Below, piece after piece: positions 36,042 through 43,677 of a stretch of 64,000 nucleotides of DNA (position 1 is its first letter; every line of letters begins with the position of its first letter). The notes beneath the pieces are model-generated. The model was not told the DNA's origin and made no database searches. It was given only the letters and a program-made list of their open reading frames with translations. The stretch spans positions 62,001-126,000 of the forward strand of contig JAHBXE010000007.1 of NCBI GenBank assembly GCA_019636625.1, in the 5' to 3' direction. A program made the translations under genes and the position numbers. The DNA comes from Phycisphaeraceae bacterium. Its GTDB lineage: Bacteria > Planctomycetota > Phycisphaerae > Phycisphaerales > UBA1924.

Positions 36042-37616
36042 TTGCGCGGATTCGTACGGGTCGCGACGATCGGTCTTGCCGCCGCCAGCGCGGGTGGTCA
36101 GCCGCTGTCGGAGCAGTTCGATGCCATCGGGACGCTCCCGGGGGCCGGGTGGGCGCTGGTGAACAACAGTTCGCCGGTCGGCGCGATCGGCTGGTTCCAG
36201 GGGGCGACGCAGACATTCCCGCCCCACGCGACGGCAGGGTACATCGCGGCGGATTACCGGAGCGTCAACCTGCTCGGAACGATCAGCAACTGGTTGGTCC
36301 TGCCGGAGCGATCGCTGAACAACGGGGACACCTTGCAGTTCTGGACACGGACGGTGTCGCCATCGGTGTACGCCGATCGTTTGCAGGTGAGACTGAGCAC
36401 GGCGGGCCCGAGCGTGAACGTCGGCGCCACAGCGACCTCGGTGGGCGACTTTGCGACGCTGCTCCTCGATGTCAACCCCGACTATCAAACGGGAGCCGGC
36501 GGATACCCCGAGAGCTGGACGCTGTTCACCGTCGAGGTCCAGGGATTGAACGGCCCGACCCAGGGCAGGCTTGCGCTTCGGTACTTCGTTGAGCACGGCG
36601 GGGAAGTCGGTTCGCGGTCGGACTGCATCGGCGTCGACACGCTGAGCTTCATGCCGGGGGGGTCCTCTCCGGGTCGGTGCTGCCTGGTCGCCACCGGCGC
36701 GTGCATCGTGACCACCGAGTTCGACTGCGCGACGCAGGGTGGCACCTTCGGCGGCGGTGGAACGAGTTGCCAGGGATTTGAATGCCCGCAACCTCCGGCC
36801 GGCGCCTGCTGCCTGCCGACGGGCGGGTGTCAGCTTCTGCCGGGAGCCGCATGCGCGATCATGGGAGGCGTGTTCCGCGGCGTTGGTACATCGTGCACCG
36901 GCGCCGGGTGCCCGGTGGCGTTCACCTACACGGGCGGAGCGCTGAGCATCCCGGACGGCAGCGGACAGAACGCGTGCGGCATCACCGTCCATGCCGATGT
37001 GTTCGTGCCGATGAGCTTTCCCGTGCACGCGGCCGAAGTCTCGCTGCAAATCAACCACCAGTGGCAGGGGGATGTAACGGCCCGGCTGGTCAAAGCCGGC
37101 GGACCGACCATCACGCTGATCGACCGCCCCGGCCGCCCGCCGCTGACGTACGGATTCTCTTCCCACAGCTTCGGCAACCCGACGACCACTCCCCCCCGCT
37201 TCTTTCGGCTCAGCGATACCGCGCCGACCACCTACGACTCGCCCTTTGTCGCCGCGCCAGGGATCCACGGGGTGTCCGGAACGTGGAGGCCGGAGGAATC
37301 GTTCGAGGGATTCGCGGCGGTGAACAGCTTGGGCGAGTGGACGCTCGAACTTCAGGACTGCGCCGGCGGGGAGTCCGGAGAGCTGCTCGCCTTCACGTTG
37401 CTGCTGTACCCGCCGCCGGGAACGACGGTGTGCTACCCGAACTGCGACAACTCCACGGGGGAACCGCTGCTGACCGCCAACGACTTTCAGTGCTTCCTGA
37501 ACCGTTTCGCGGCGGGCGACCCCCGCGCCAACTGCGATGGAAGCCTCGGAAGCCCGATGCTCACGGCCAACGACTTTGGGTGCTTCCTGAATCGGTTCGC
37601 GGCAGGGTGTCAGTAA
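36042..37616 (+). CDS. Secreted protein with P-domain-like module and Phycisphaerae dockerin-like C terminus
   Basis: A 524-residue exported protein. TTG 36042 is favoured: GGGAGGA lies about 5 nt upstream and the product opens with a signal peptide (RGFVRVATIGLAAASAGG); GTG 36015 would add nine residues. An adhesin-like beta-sandwich (about 25-200) is followed by two cysteine-rich GACCLPTG-type repeats (about 205-295), then a proprotein-convertase P-like domain (QINHQWQGDVTARL, GEWTLELQDCAGGE). It ends in two copies of LTANDFxCFLNRFAAG with NCDGS-type linkers, the dockerin-like anchor of Phycisphaerae exoproteins. Its 3' end overlaps lipB by 56 bp. Confidence 0.85.
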   Translation: MRGFVRVATIGLAAASAGGQPLSEQFDAIGTLPGAGWALVNNSSPVGAIGWFQGATQTFPPHATAGYIAADYRSVNLLGTISNWLVLPERSLNNGDTLQFWTRTVSPSVYADRLQVRLSTAGPSVNVGATATSVGDFATLLLDVNPDYQTGAGGYPESWTLFTVEVQGLNGPTQGRLALRYFVEHGGEVGSRSDCIGVDTLSFMPGGSSPGRCCLVATGACIVTTEFDCATQGGTFGGGGTSCQGFECPQPPAGACCLPTGGCQLLPGAACAIMGGVFRGVGTSCTGAGCPVAFTYTGGALSIPDGSGQNACGITVHADVFVPMSFPVHAAEVSLQINHQWQGDVTARLVKAGGPTITLIDRPGRPPLTYGFSSHSFGNPTTTPPRFFRLSDTAPTTYDSPFVAAPGIHGVSGTWRPEESFEGFAAVNSLGEWTLELQDCAGGESGELLAFTLLLYPPPGTTVCYPNCDNSTGEPLLTANDFQCFLNRFAAGDPRANCDGSLGSPMLTANDFGCFLNRFAAGCQ

Positions 37617-38337
37617 CCGCGGCTCTCGACTCAATGGCCTGGTCTCGGGCCTGCCCGACGGCGTGCGTCATCGACCCGATGATCGCGAGCTTCGCGTCGG
37701 CCATCGACGGCGCAGCCCGCCCCGCCGCGCGGCACTCGGCTTCAAGACTGGTCACCGCTCGACCAGCCAGACCGCAGGGAACGATCAGATCGAAGTGGTG
37801 CATGTTGGGGTTGACGTTCAGGGACAGCCCGTGCATGGACACCCACTTGCGTACGCGGACACCCATGGCGGCGATCTTCGCGGCTTGGCCGCCGCGCTCG
37901 ACCCAGACCCCGGTGGCCGTCGGATCACGCCGACCCCGGACCTCCCAGCGATCGCAGGCGTCGATCACCACCGACTCGAGCAACCGCATGTAGGCGTGGA
38001 GCCCGAGGTTGAGGTAGTTCAGATCGAGGATCGGATAGGCGACGAGCTGGCCGGGGCCGTGGTAGGTGATGTCGCCGCCTCGGTCAGTCTCCTCGACGCT
38101 CACGCCGAGCCGGGCGAGAATCTCGGGAGTCGCCAGCAGGTGTGACCCGGCGCCAGGCCGGCGAGAGACCGTGATCACCGGGTCGTGCTCGACCAGGAGG
38201 AGGTGGCCGACCACAGGTGCGCCCGCCGTACGCGCGGCAAGCACGGCCTCCACGTGTTCGACCTGAACCCGGTACGCCTGCGCGTACGACAGTCGTCCGA
38301 GATCGAGGACCCGAAGCCCATCGGGTGAAGCGGTCAC
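37561..38337 (-). CDS. lipB: Octanoyl-[acyl carrier protein]:protein N-octanoyltransferase
   Basis: A 258-residue enzyme that moves octanoate from ACP to lipoyl domains in lipoate biosynthesis. The start is GTG 38337, 5 nt after TACCAT; a frame open further to 38790 runs antisense through lpxA. Family motifs are LLLVEHDPVITVSRR, RGGDITYHGPGQLVAYPI, the catalytic Lys in AAKIAAMGVRV and Cys in IVPCGLAGRAVTSL. The C terminus extends over the end of the secreted-protein gene. lipA is not in the window. Confidence 0.93.
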   Translation of the reverse strand: MTASPDGLRVLDLGRLSYAQAYRVQVEHVEAVLAARTAGAPVVGHLLLVEHDPVITVSRRPGAGSHLLATPEILARLGVSVEETDRGGDITYHGPGQLVAYPILDLNYLNLGLHAYMRLLESVVIDACDRWEVRGRRDPTATGVWVERGGQAAKIAAMGVRVRKWVSMHGLSLNVNPNMHHFDLIVPCGLAGRAVTSLEAECRAAGRAAPSMADAKLAIIGSMTHAVGQARDQAIESRAAVTDTLPRTDSGSTQSRWP

Positions 38338-38342
38338 GCGCG

Positions 38343-38348
38343 ATGGTA
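38343..38348 (-). promoter_or_regulatory. TACCAT -10 box of lipB
   Basis: On the minus strand TACCAT lies 5 nt before GTG 38337. Confidence 0.5.
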
Positions 38349-38375
38349 GGGGTACACGCCGATTGAGCCCGGCCC

Positions 38376-38381
38376 TACCAT
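38376..38381 (+). promoter_or_regulatory. TACCAT -10 box of lpxA
   Basis: TACCAT lies 8 nt before ATG 38390. It mirrors the identical lipB box 27 nt away in a 52-bp divergent gap. Confidence 0.55.
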
Positions 38382-38389
38382 GAGCACCT

Positions 38390-39217
38390 ATGCACTCGAT
38401 CCATCCGACGGCGGTTGTGTCCAAGGAATGCGAACTGGGCGACGGCGTGGAGATCGGCCCGTACTGCGTGATCAGCGGGCGCGTGAAGCTGGGCAACGGC
38501 GTGCGGCTGCTTGGACATGTGCAGTTGACCGGCCCCCTTACCGTCGGGAACGGCACCACGATGTACCCTTTCGCGTGCATCGGGTTCAACGCGCAGGACT
38601 TCAAGTTCAAACCGGGGGACCCCACGGCCGGCGTCGTGATCGGCCAGAACTCCGTGCTCCGCGAGTATGTCACGGTCCACGCGGCGACCAAGGCGGACCA
38701 GCCGACCCGCATCGGCGACAACGTGCTGATGATGTGCCACTCCCACGTGGGGCATGATGCCGCGATTGACAACCGCGTGATCCTCGTCAACGGGGCGTCG
38801 CTCGCGGGTCATTCGCATGTTGCCGAGGGCGCGACGCTGAGTGCGTACGCCTGCCTCCACCAGTTCGGGCGGGTGGGAAAGATGGCGTTCATCTCCGCAA
38901 GCGTGGCGGTCGCGAACGATGTGCCCGCGTATTGCATAGTGGCGAACCGTCGATTCATGGCGGGATTGAATCTTGTGGGGTTGCGGCGCGCGGGCATGCC
39001 GCCCGCCCACATCACGGGCCTTCGGGATGCGTACCGCGACGCGTTCCGTGTGCACCGGACGAGGGAAGACCTGCTTCGGATTCTGGAGGAGCGAGCCAGG
39101 ACGTGTCCGCCGGTGGAAGAGTGGCTCCGGTTTGTCCAGACACGCAAGCGGCCCATCATGCCGGGATTCGATCGTAGCGAGACGTCCGAAGCGGCGGACG
39201 CGGCCGAGGCCACGTAA
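38390..39217 (+). CDS. lpxA: Acyl-ACP--UDP-N-acetylglucosamine O-acyltransferase
   Basis: A 275-residue left-handed beta-helix enzyme for the first step of lipid A synthesis. The opening MHSIHPTAVVSKECELGDGV shows the hexapeptide repeats that run to about residue 190. The catalytic His is in MMCHSHVGHDAAI, and LHQFGRVGKMAFI is a family motif. A helical C-terminal domain (LRDAYRDAFRVHRTREDLLR) completes the fold. The other lpx genes are not in the window, so the lipid A pathway is dispersed. It supports a diderm, lipid A-bearing envelope. Confidence 0.93.
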   Translation: MHSIHPTAVVSKECELGDGVEIGPYCVISGRVKLGNGVRLLGHVQLTGPLTVGNGTTMYPFACIGFNAQDFKFKPGDPTAGVVIGQNSVLREYVTVHAATKADQPTRIGDNVLMMCHSHVGHDAAIDNRVILVNGASLAGHSHVAEGATLSAYACLHQFGRVGKMAFISASVAVANDVPAYCIVANRRFMAGLNLVGLRRAGMPPAHITGLRDAYRDAFRVHRTREDLLRILEERARTCPPVEEWLRFVQTRKRPIMPGFDRSETSEAADAAEAT

Positions 39218-39229
39218 GGAACCCCAGCG

Positions 39230-40144
39230 ATGCGACACCCCGACACGGAAGGCGCGGGTGGTACCAAGATGGTCGCGTGGCTGCGCGTGCTGGCATCGGG
39301 CTCTTCGGGCAACTGCTCGGTCGTGGTGATGCCGGGGACATCGGGACCCCGCGCCGTGCTGATCGATGCGGGCCTCTCGCCACGGCGCACGGAAAGGCTG
39401 CTGTCCGCATGCGGGCTCTCGTTGGCGAACATTTCAGGCGTGCTGCTGACGCACCTGGATACGGACCATTGGAACTCGGGGTGGGTGTCGGCCTGGCCCC
39501 GCCGGTGGCTGCTGTGGCTGGGCGACCGGCACGCGGCATACGCGAAGCGGCGGCGGCTGATCCCGCTGGAAGCGTACCGCACATTTGCGGATACGCCCTT
39601 CGAACCCGAAGCGCACCTGCGCATCATCCCGCTCCTGGCGTCGCACGATGAGCTCGGTGTGGCCGGCTTTCGCATGGAGGTAAGCCGAGAGGGGTGGCTT
39701 GGTTCCCTTGGGTTTGCGACGGATCTCGGACGGGTTCCTCAGGCTTTCCTGGACACCTTGCGGGGCGTGGATGTGCTCGCCATCGAGTCGAACTACTGCC
39801 CGCGGATGCAGATGGCCTCGGCAAGGCCGTGGCATGTGAAGCAGCGAATCATGGGGGGGCACGGGCATCTGAGCAACGAGCAGGCACTCGAGGCGATCCA
39901 CGCGATCGCCCCGCGCGAGCACGTCGTCCTGCTGCACCTTTCCCGGCAATGCAACGATCCGGGCCTGGTGGCCTCGATGCACGCGGGGAGCGACTACGCC
40001 CTCACGATCTCGAGCCAGGAGACGGCGACGCGATGGGTCGGAATACCGGCGAAAACCGCCGGAGAAGCCCCGATACCGGTTGTCACTCGAGGCCAGATGG
40101 AGATGTTCCCGGCGGGCATGGCCGGAGGAATCCGTGGGGCGTAA
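39230..40144 (+). CDS. Metallo-beta-lactamase-fold hydrolase, YycJ/WalJ-like
   Basis: A 304-residue protein with AAGGA upstream of ATG 39230. LRVLASGSSGNCSVVV is the YycJ opening, and PWHVKQRIMGGHGHLSNEQA its C-terminal signature. The metal motif, normally THxHxDH, reads LLTHLDTDHW (about 73-80), with Asp replacing the second His. IESNYCPRM and VVLLHLSRQCN supply later metal ligands. YycJ proteins are putative 5'-3' exonucleases linked to cell-wall or repair processes. The gene is 12 nt after lpxA and 7 nt before a methyltransferase gene, probably one operon. Confidence 0.85.
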   Translation: MRHPDTEGAGGTKMVAWLRVLASGSSGNCSVVVMPGTSGPRAVLIDAGLSPRRTERLLSACGLSLANISGVLLTHLDTDHWNSGWVSAWPRRWLLWLGDRHAAYAKRRRLIPLEAYRTFADTPFEPEAHLRIIPLLASHDELGVAGFRMEVSREGWLGSLGFATDLGRVPQAFLDTLRGVDVLAIESNYCPRMQMASARPWHVKQRIMGGHGHLSNEQALEAIHAIAPREHVVLLHLSRQCNDPGLVASMHAGSDYALTISSQETATRWVGIPAKTAGEAPIPVVTRGQMEMFPAGMAGGIRGA

Positions 40145-40151
40145 ACCATCC

Positions 40152-40913
40152 ATGGCGGGCCCCGCCTCGCCCCCACGCCTGGGCTCGCGGCTCCGCCGTG
40201 TCCTCGGACTGCGGCAGAGCTTCTCCGTGGGTGGCGCTCGCTACAAGGAGTGTTCGAACGAGACGCTTCGGTCCGCGATGTCGAAGCGAGGGACCGGCCG
40301 CAAGGCGTACGACGTGTCCTTTCGCGATGGCTCGCGGATGACGATCGAATGCACGCGCGAGCGGTGCTTCGCGGACCTGGCCCCGCCGCCGAACCTCCCG
40401 ATGCTCCTTCGAACGGAGCGCCTGCTGCGCCCGGGGATGCGGGTGCTGGTCATTCCCGGGGGCACGGGGTACAGCGCGGCGATGATCGCGGGCCGGGTCG
40501 CCCCCTCGGGCTCGGTGGTCGCGATCGAGCCCGATGCGCAGAGCGTGGAATACGCACGCCACCGGTACCCGATCCAGAACGTCTCGTATGAGTGCGGCGG
40601 AGTGGCCGAGCTGCGTGGGGAGCTGGACGGCTCGTTTGATGCGGTGGTGGCGATTGAACCGCGACCCCTGCCGCCGGGTGAACGGGACGTGGTCGAGTTC
40701 TGGCGGCTCGTCGCCCCGGGAGGGTGGCTGCTTGTGGCGCATCCATCCGCCGCCACCGAGCCCGGACGAGCAGAATCCCTTCGCGAGATGTTGGGCGGCA
40801 TCTGCCGGAGCGAAACGGCCGGCCACCCGAACAGCACCTCGCACATCGGATCCCTCGGCGAAGGCCGCGACGGCTGGGTCGGGGCTGTGGCCCATCGCGA
40901 GAAGGTCGAATAA
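40152..40913 (+). CDS. Protein-L-isoaspartate methyltransferase-like protein
   Basis: A 253-residue protein from ATG 40152; GTG 40134 is an alternative that overlaps the previous gene. After a basic N terminus, a Rossmann methyltransferase core has the SAM motif VLVIPGGTGYSAAMIAG, in which the usual LExGxGTGY is altered, then GSVVAIEPDAQSVEYARH. VVAIEPRPLPPGERDVVEF and APGGWLLVAHPS follow. It resembles PCMT-type repair methyltransferases, but the altered motif makes the activity uncertain. It is the last gene of the lpxA cluster. Confidence 0.7.
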   Translation: MAGPASPPRLGSRLRRVLGLRQSFSVGGARYKECSNETLRSAMSKRGTGRKAYDVSFRDGSRMTIECTRERCFADLAPPPNLPMLLRTERLLRPGMRVLVIPGGTGYSAAMIAGRVAPSGSVVAIEPDAQSVEYARHRYPIQNVSYECGGVAELRGELDGSFDAVVAIEPRPLPPGERDVVEFWRLVAPGGWLLVAHPSAATEPGRAESLREMLGGICRSETAGHPNSTSHIGSLGEGRDGWVGAVAHREKVE

Positions 40914-40946
40914 CGTTCGCGCCAAACCAGGCAACAACTCAGTCCA

Positions 40947-41894
40947 TCACCACCCGAGTTCGCGCCGTACCCACTCCACCAGCCGCAGTTCGCCAAGGGC
41001 CCGTCTGCGAGCCTCGGCGATGGCCGGCAGGCGGCGATTCCAGATCGAAGGGTCGGCGATGGCCTCGCGGAGGCACTCGAATCCCCTGTCCCCGAGATCG
41101 GGCAATCGAATGAACGACTCCGGAGGAATGAGACGATCAACCGCACCCGTGCCGAAGTAGATCGGCACGCACCAGCACAGCAACGCGTCCCAGATTTTCT
41201 CGCTGACGTATTGATCGCCTTCGGAGTGGTTCTCGATCACCAGCGCGAAGCGGGCCGGGCGGAGCACGGCGGACTTGGAAGCGATCTCTCCGCCGGGCGA
41301 CAGCTCCGCGGGAAGGCGCCGTCCGAACAGGTGCATCGGAACACCCGCCGCACGCAAACGACGAAGGAATTCCATCCGGGGGCCGTGGCCCGGCAGGTCT
41401 TTCTTGCCGCTGGTCACGCCGACGAGCGGGACGGACTTCTCGGGCGGGCTCTCGGCACGGAGCGTCGGCACATCGCCCTCGACAGTCCACATCGCGGGGA
41501 GCACGAGCTGGTGCGTCGCACGCGGGTCCGGACCGTACACACGCTCGGCCCGCGTGCGCATGTACTGGAAGTACCAGTCGCTCGGCACCGTCGGCGGCTC
41601 GTACGACAACACCCATGTTCGCGCGGGTTCGCGGTCCAGCCACTCGAAGCCGGGGCAGATGCGCAGGGGCGCTGTGGACTTGCCCATCAGCTTGTACACC
41701 GTCCGTCGCCAGCCTCGCCGCTTGCGGAGCCCGTCGGGCCCGACGATGTAGTCGATCACCAGGATGTGGTCCGCCGCGCGGTCACCCGAACGGACCAGCA
41801 TGTCCCCGTGCCGCCCCAACGGGCCGTCGCACTGGTTCCAGAGAAAGTCCGCCGTACGGTGGTGTTCGTGAAATACGCCGAGCGCCCGGTCCAT
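40947..41894 (-). CDS. Glycosyltransferase family 10 (fucosyltransferase-like)
   Basis: A 315-residue protein from ATG 41894, 8 nt after TATCAT. The C-terminal donor-binding motif YVSEKIWDALLCWCVPIYFG (about 235-255) is the GT10 signature, preceded by RFALVIENHSEGDQ. The N-terminal half (FEWLDREPARTWVLSYEPP, VGVTSGKKDLPGHGPRMEFL) matches the acceptor domain. GT10 enzymes use GDP-fucose or related sugars on surface glycans. No GDP-fucose genes are near, so the donor is unknown. No membrane segment is seen. Confidence 0.85.
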   Translation of the reverse strand: MDRALGVFHEHHRTADFLWNQCDGPLGRHGDMLVRSGDRAADHILVIDYIVGPDGLRKRRGWRRTVYKLMGKSTAPLRICPGFEWLDREPARTWVLSYEPPTVPSDWYFQYMRTRAERVYGPDPRATHQLVLPAMWTVEGDVPTLRAESPPEKSVPLVGVTSGKKDLPGHGPRMEFLRRLRAAGVPMHLFGRRLPAELSPGGEIASKSAVLRPARFALVIENHSEGDQYVSEKIWDALLCWCVPIYFGTGAVDRLIPPESFIRLPDLGDRGFECLREAIADPSIWNRRLPAIAEARRRALGELRLVEWVRRELGW

Positions 41895-41902
41895 GCGCGG
41901 GC

Positions 41903-41908
41903 ATGATA
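41903..41908 (-). promoter_or_regulatory. TATCAT -10 box of the GT10 gene
   Basis: On the minus strand TATCAT lies 8 nt before ATG 41894. Confidence 0.5.
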
Positions 41909-41914
41909 CCGACC

Positions 41915-41920
41915 TATGCT
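41915..41920 (+). promoter_or_regulatory. TATGCT -10 box of rsfS
   Basis: TATGCT lies 10 nt before ATG 41931, and 6 nt from the divergent TATCAT box. It contains the alternative ATG 41916, so use of this box implies the later start. Confidence 0.5.
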
Positions 41921-41930
41921 TGCCCCTCCC

Positions 41931-42350
41931 ATGCCAGGCAAAGAGACAACCAGGAAACCCCCGGCCGCGGCGGGCGGCTCGGCCGCGGAAGCCAGGGCCA
42001 TGGCCTTCGCGATCGAGGCGGCCCGCCACCTGAGCGACGACAAGTGCGTGGATGTCCTCGTGCTGGATGTACGAGCGCTCAGCCAGGTGACGGACTTCAT
42101 CGTCATCGGCACCGGCACGTCGGACCGGCAGATGCGCAGCTCTCTCAAGAACGTCGAGGAGTTTGGCGAGGCGAGCGGCAATCCCGTGTTCCGGTCCTCG
42201 ACGGACGATCGTGCCACGTGGCTCCTCGCGGACTTCGTCGATGTCATCGTGCACGTCTTCGAGCCCAACGCCCGGGCGCACTACGACCTCGAGATGCTCT
42301 GGGGTGATGCGCCCCGGCTCGAGTGGCAGCGCCCGTCACCCAAGCGCTGA
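41931..42350 (+). CDS. rsfS: Ribosome silencing factor RsfS
   Basis: A 139-residue protein from ATG 41931. RsfS binds ribosomal protein uL14 on the 50S subunit and blocks subunit joining in starvation. Conserved blocks are CVDVLVLDVRALSQVTDFIV, GTGTSDRQMRSS, LLADFVDVIVHVF and ARAHYDLEMLWGDAP. The first 30 residues are low-complexity. Normal length. aroB starts 4 nt after its stop. Confidence 0.94.
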   Translation: MPGKETTRKPPAAAGGSAAEARAMAFAIEAARHLSDDKCVDVLVLDVRALSQVTDFIVIGTGTSDRQMRSSLKNVEEFGEASGNPVFRSSTDDRATWLLADFVDVIVHVFEPNARAHYDLEMLWGDAPRLEWQRPSPKR

Positions 42351-42354
42351 CGCC

Positions 42355-43533
42355 ATGGTTCCATCGCTGGAGAACCGCACGATCCGCGTATCGCCCGGCG
42401 GCTCCGCCGCCTCGCCCGCTTACGACGTGACGATCGGCCCCGGCGTTCTGCACTCGCTCGGGTCGATCCTCCGCCGTCTGTGTCCATCCGAGGCTCGGGC
42501 GCTGGTCGTTCATGACAGCGGTGTGCCCGAGCGATACGCCGCGGCGGCCCTCGACTCGCTCCGTTCGGCTGGCCTTGAGGCGATCGCTTCTTCGTGGCGT
42601 GCCAGTGAGTCCACCAAGACCCTCCACGGCGTTGAGGACTTGCTTTCGCTGCTTGCGCGGGAGCGGTTCGACCGGCGGGGCGTGGTCGTGGCACTGGGGG
42701 GTGGCGTGACCGGCGATGTCGCCGGGTTCGCGGCCGGTGTGTACCAGCGCGGGATCGCCTGGGTCGCCTGCCCGGCCACGCTTCTGGCGATGGTGGATTC
42801 GGCGGTCGGAGGGAAAACGGGAGTGAACCTGGCCCTGCCGGGAGGGGATGTGCTCAAGAACATGGTCGGGGTGGTCCACCACCCGCTGGCGGTCGTGGCG
42901 GACACCGAGCTGCTTCCCTCGCTCCCTCCACGGGCGTTCCACTCCGGCCTTGCCGAGTGCGTGAAGCACGCGATGATCGGCGCCGATTGGGGGGATCCCG
43001 AGCTGATGGACTGGACCAAGGCCAACCTGTCCAAGGTCCAGAACCGCGAACCCGCTCCGCTTGTCGAACTCATCGCCCGCAGCGTGTCTCTCAAGGCGAC
43101 GGTTGTCGCTGCGGATGAGCGTGAAACCTCCGAAGCCTCGGGCGGGGGCCGGATGGCGTTGAACTTCGGGCACACGTTCGGGCACGCCATCGAACCACTC
43201 GCCGGCCTGTCATGGAGCGACCACTCCGGGCTGGAGCATGGCGAAGCGGTCGGACTCGGGCTGATCGCCGCGGCCCGGTGCGCCCAACGGATGAATCTTG
43301 TCTCGCCGGAGGTCGGCGATGAGGCCGAGGACCTGCTCCGCCGGTGCGGCCTTCCAACCCGGGTGCACGGCCTGCCGGACAATGACACCCTGATCGCCCG
43401 GATGCGGCACGACAAGAAGGTCCGAGGGGGTACGCTGAGACTGGTGCTGCCGGTCGCCCGAGGTCGCGTCCGGGTGGTGGCCGAGCCCCCGATAAAGGCC
43501 GTTGCAGCGGGTCTGACAGCCATACGGGCCTGA
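42355..43533 (+). CDS. aroB: 3-dehydroquinate synthase
   Basis: A 392-residue NAD- and metal-dependent enzyme of the shikimate pathway, converting DAHP to 3-dehydroquinate. Key blocks are the NAD region VVALGGGVTGDVAGFAAG, ATLLAMVDSAVGGKTGVN, GLAECVKHAMIG, LNFGHTFGHAIE with metal-binding histidines, and HGEAVGLGL. ATG 42355 is 4 nt after the rsfS stop, so the genes are co-transcribed. Length and motifs are normal. Confidence 0.95.
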   Translation: MVPSLENRTIRVSPGGSAASPAYDVTIGPGVLHSLGSILRRLCPSEARALVVHDSGVPERYAAAALDSLRSAGLEAIASSWRASESTKTLHGVEDLLSLLARERFDRRGVVVALGGGVTGDVAGFAAGVYQRGIAWVACPATLLAMVDSAVGGKTGVNLALPGGDVLKNMVGVVHHPLAVVADTELLPSLPPRAFHSGLAECVKHAMIGADWGDPELMDWTKANLSKVQNREPAPLVELIARSVSLKATVVAADERETSEASGGGRMALNFGHTFGHAIEPLAGLSWSDHSGLEHGEAVGLGLIAAARCAQRMNLVSPEVGDEAEDLLRRCGLPTRVHGLPDNDTLIARMRHDKKVRGGTLRLVLPVARGRVRVVAEPPIKAVAAGLTAIRA

Positions 43534-43555
43534 AGGTTTCGCGGCCCCGCTTCTT

Positions 43556-43561
43556 TACAAT
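43556..43561 (+). promoter_or_regulatory. Possible TACAAT -10 box upstream of the ParA-CBM gene
   Basis: TACAAT lies 22 nt after the aroB stop and 116 nt before GTG 43678. I see no good -35 box. Confidence 0.35.
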
Positions 43562-43677
43562 TCGGGCCCGGACCGATCGTCCCCCAACCGTTCAAGCAGG
43601 CTTTGCGCTCGACCCGATAACACTGGCAAGGTCTTGGTCCGCCCTTGGCGGGCCGCCGCGGGTTCGGAGAACCACCA

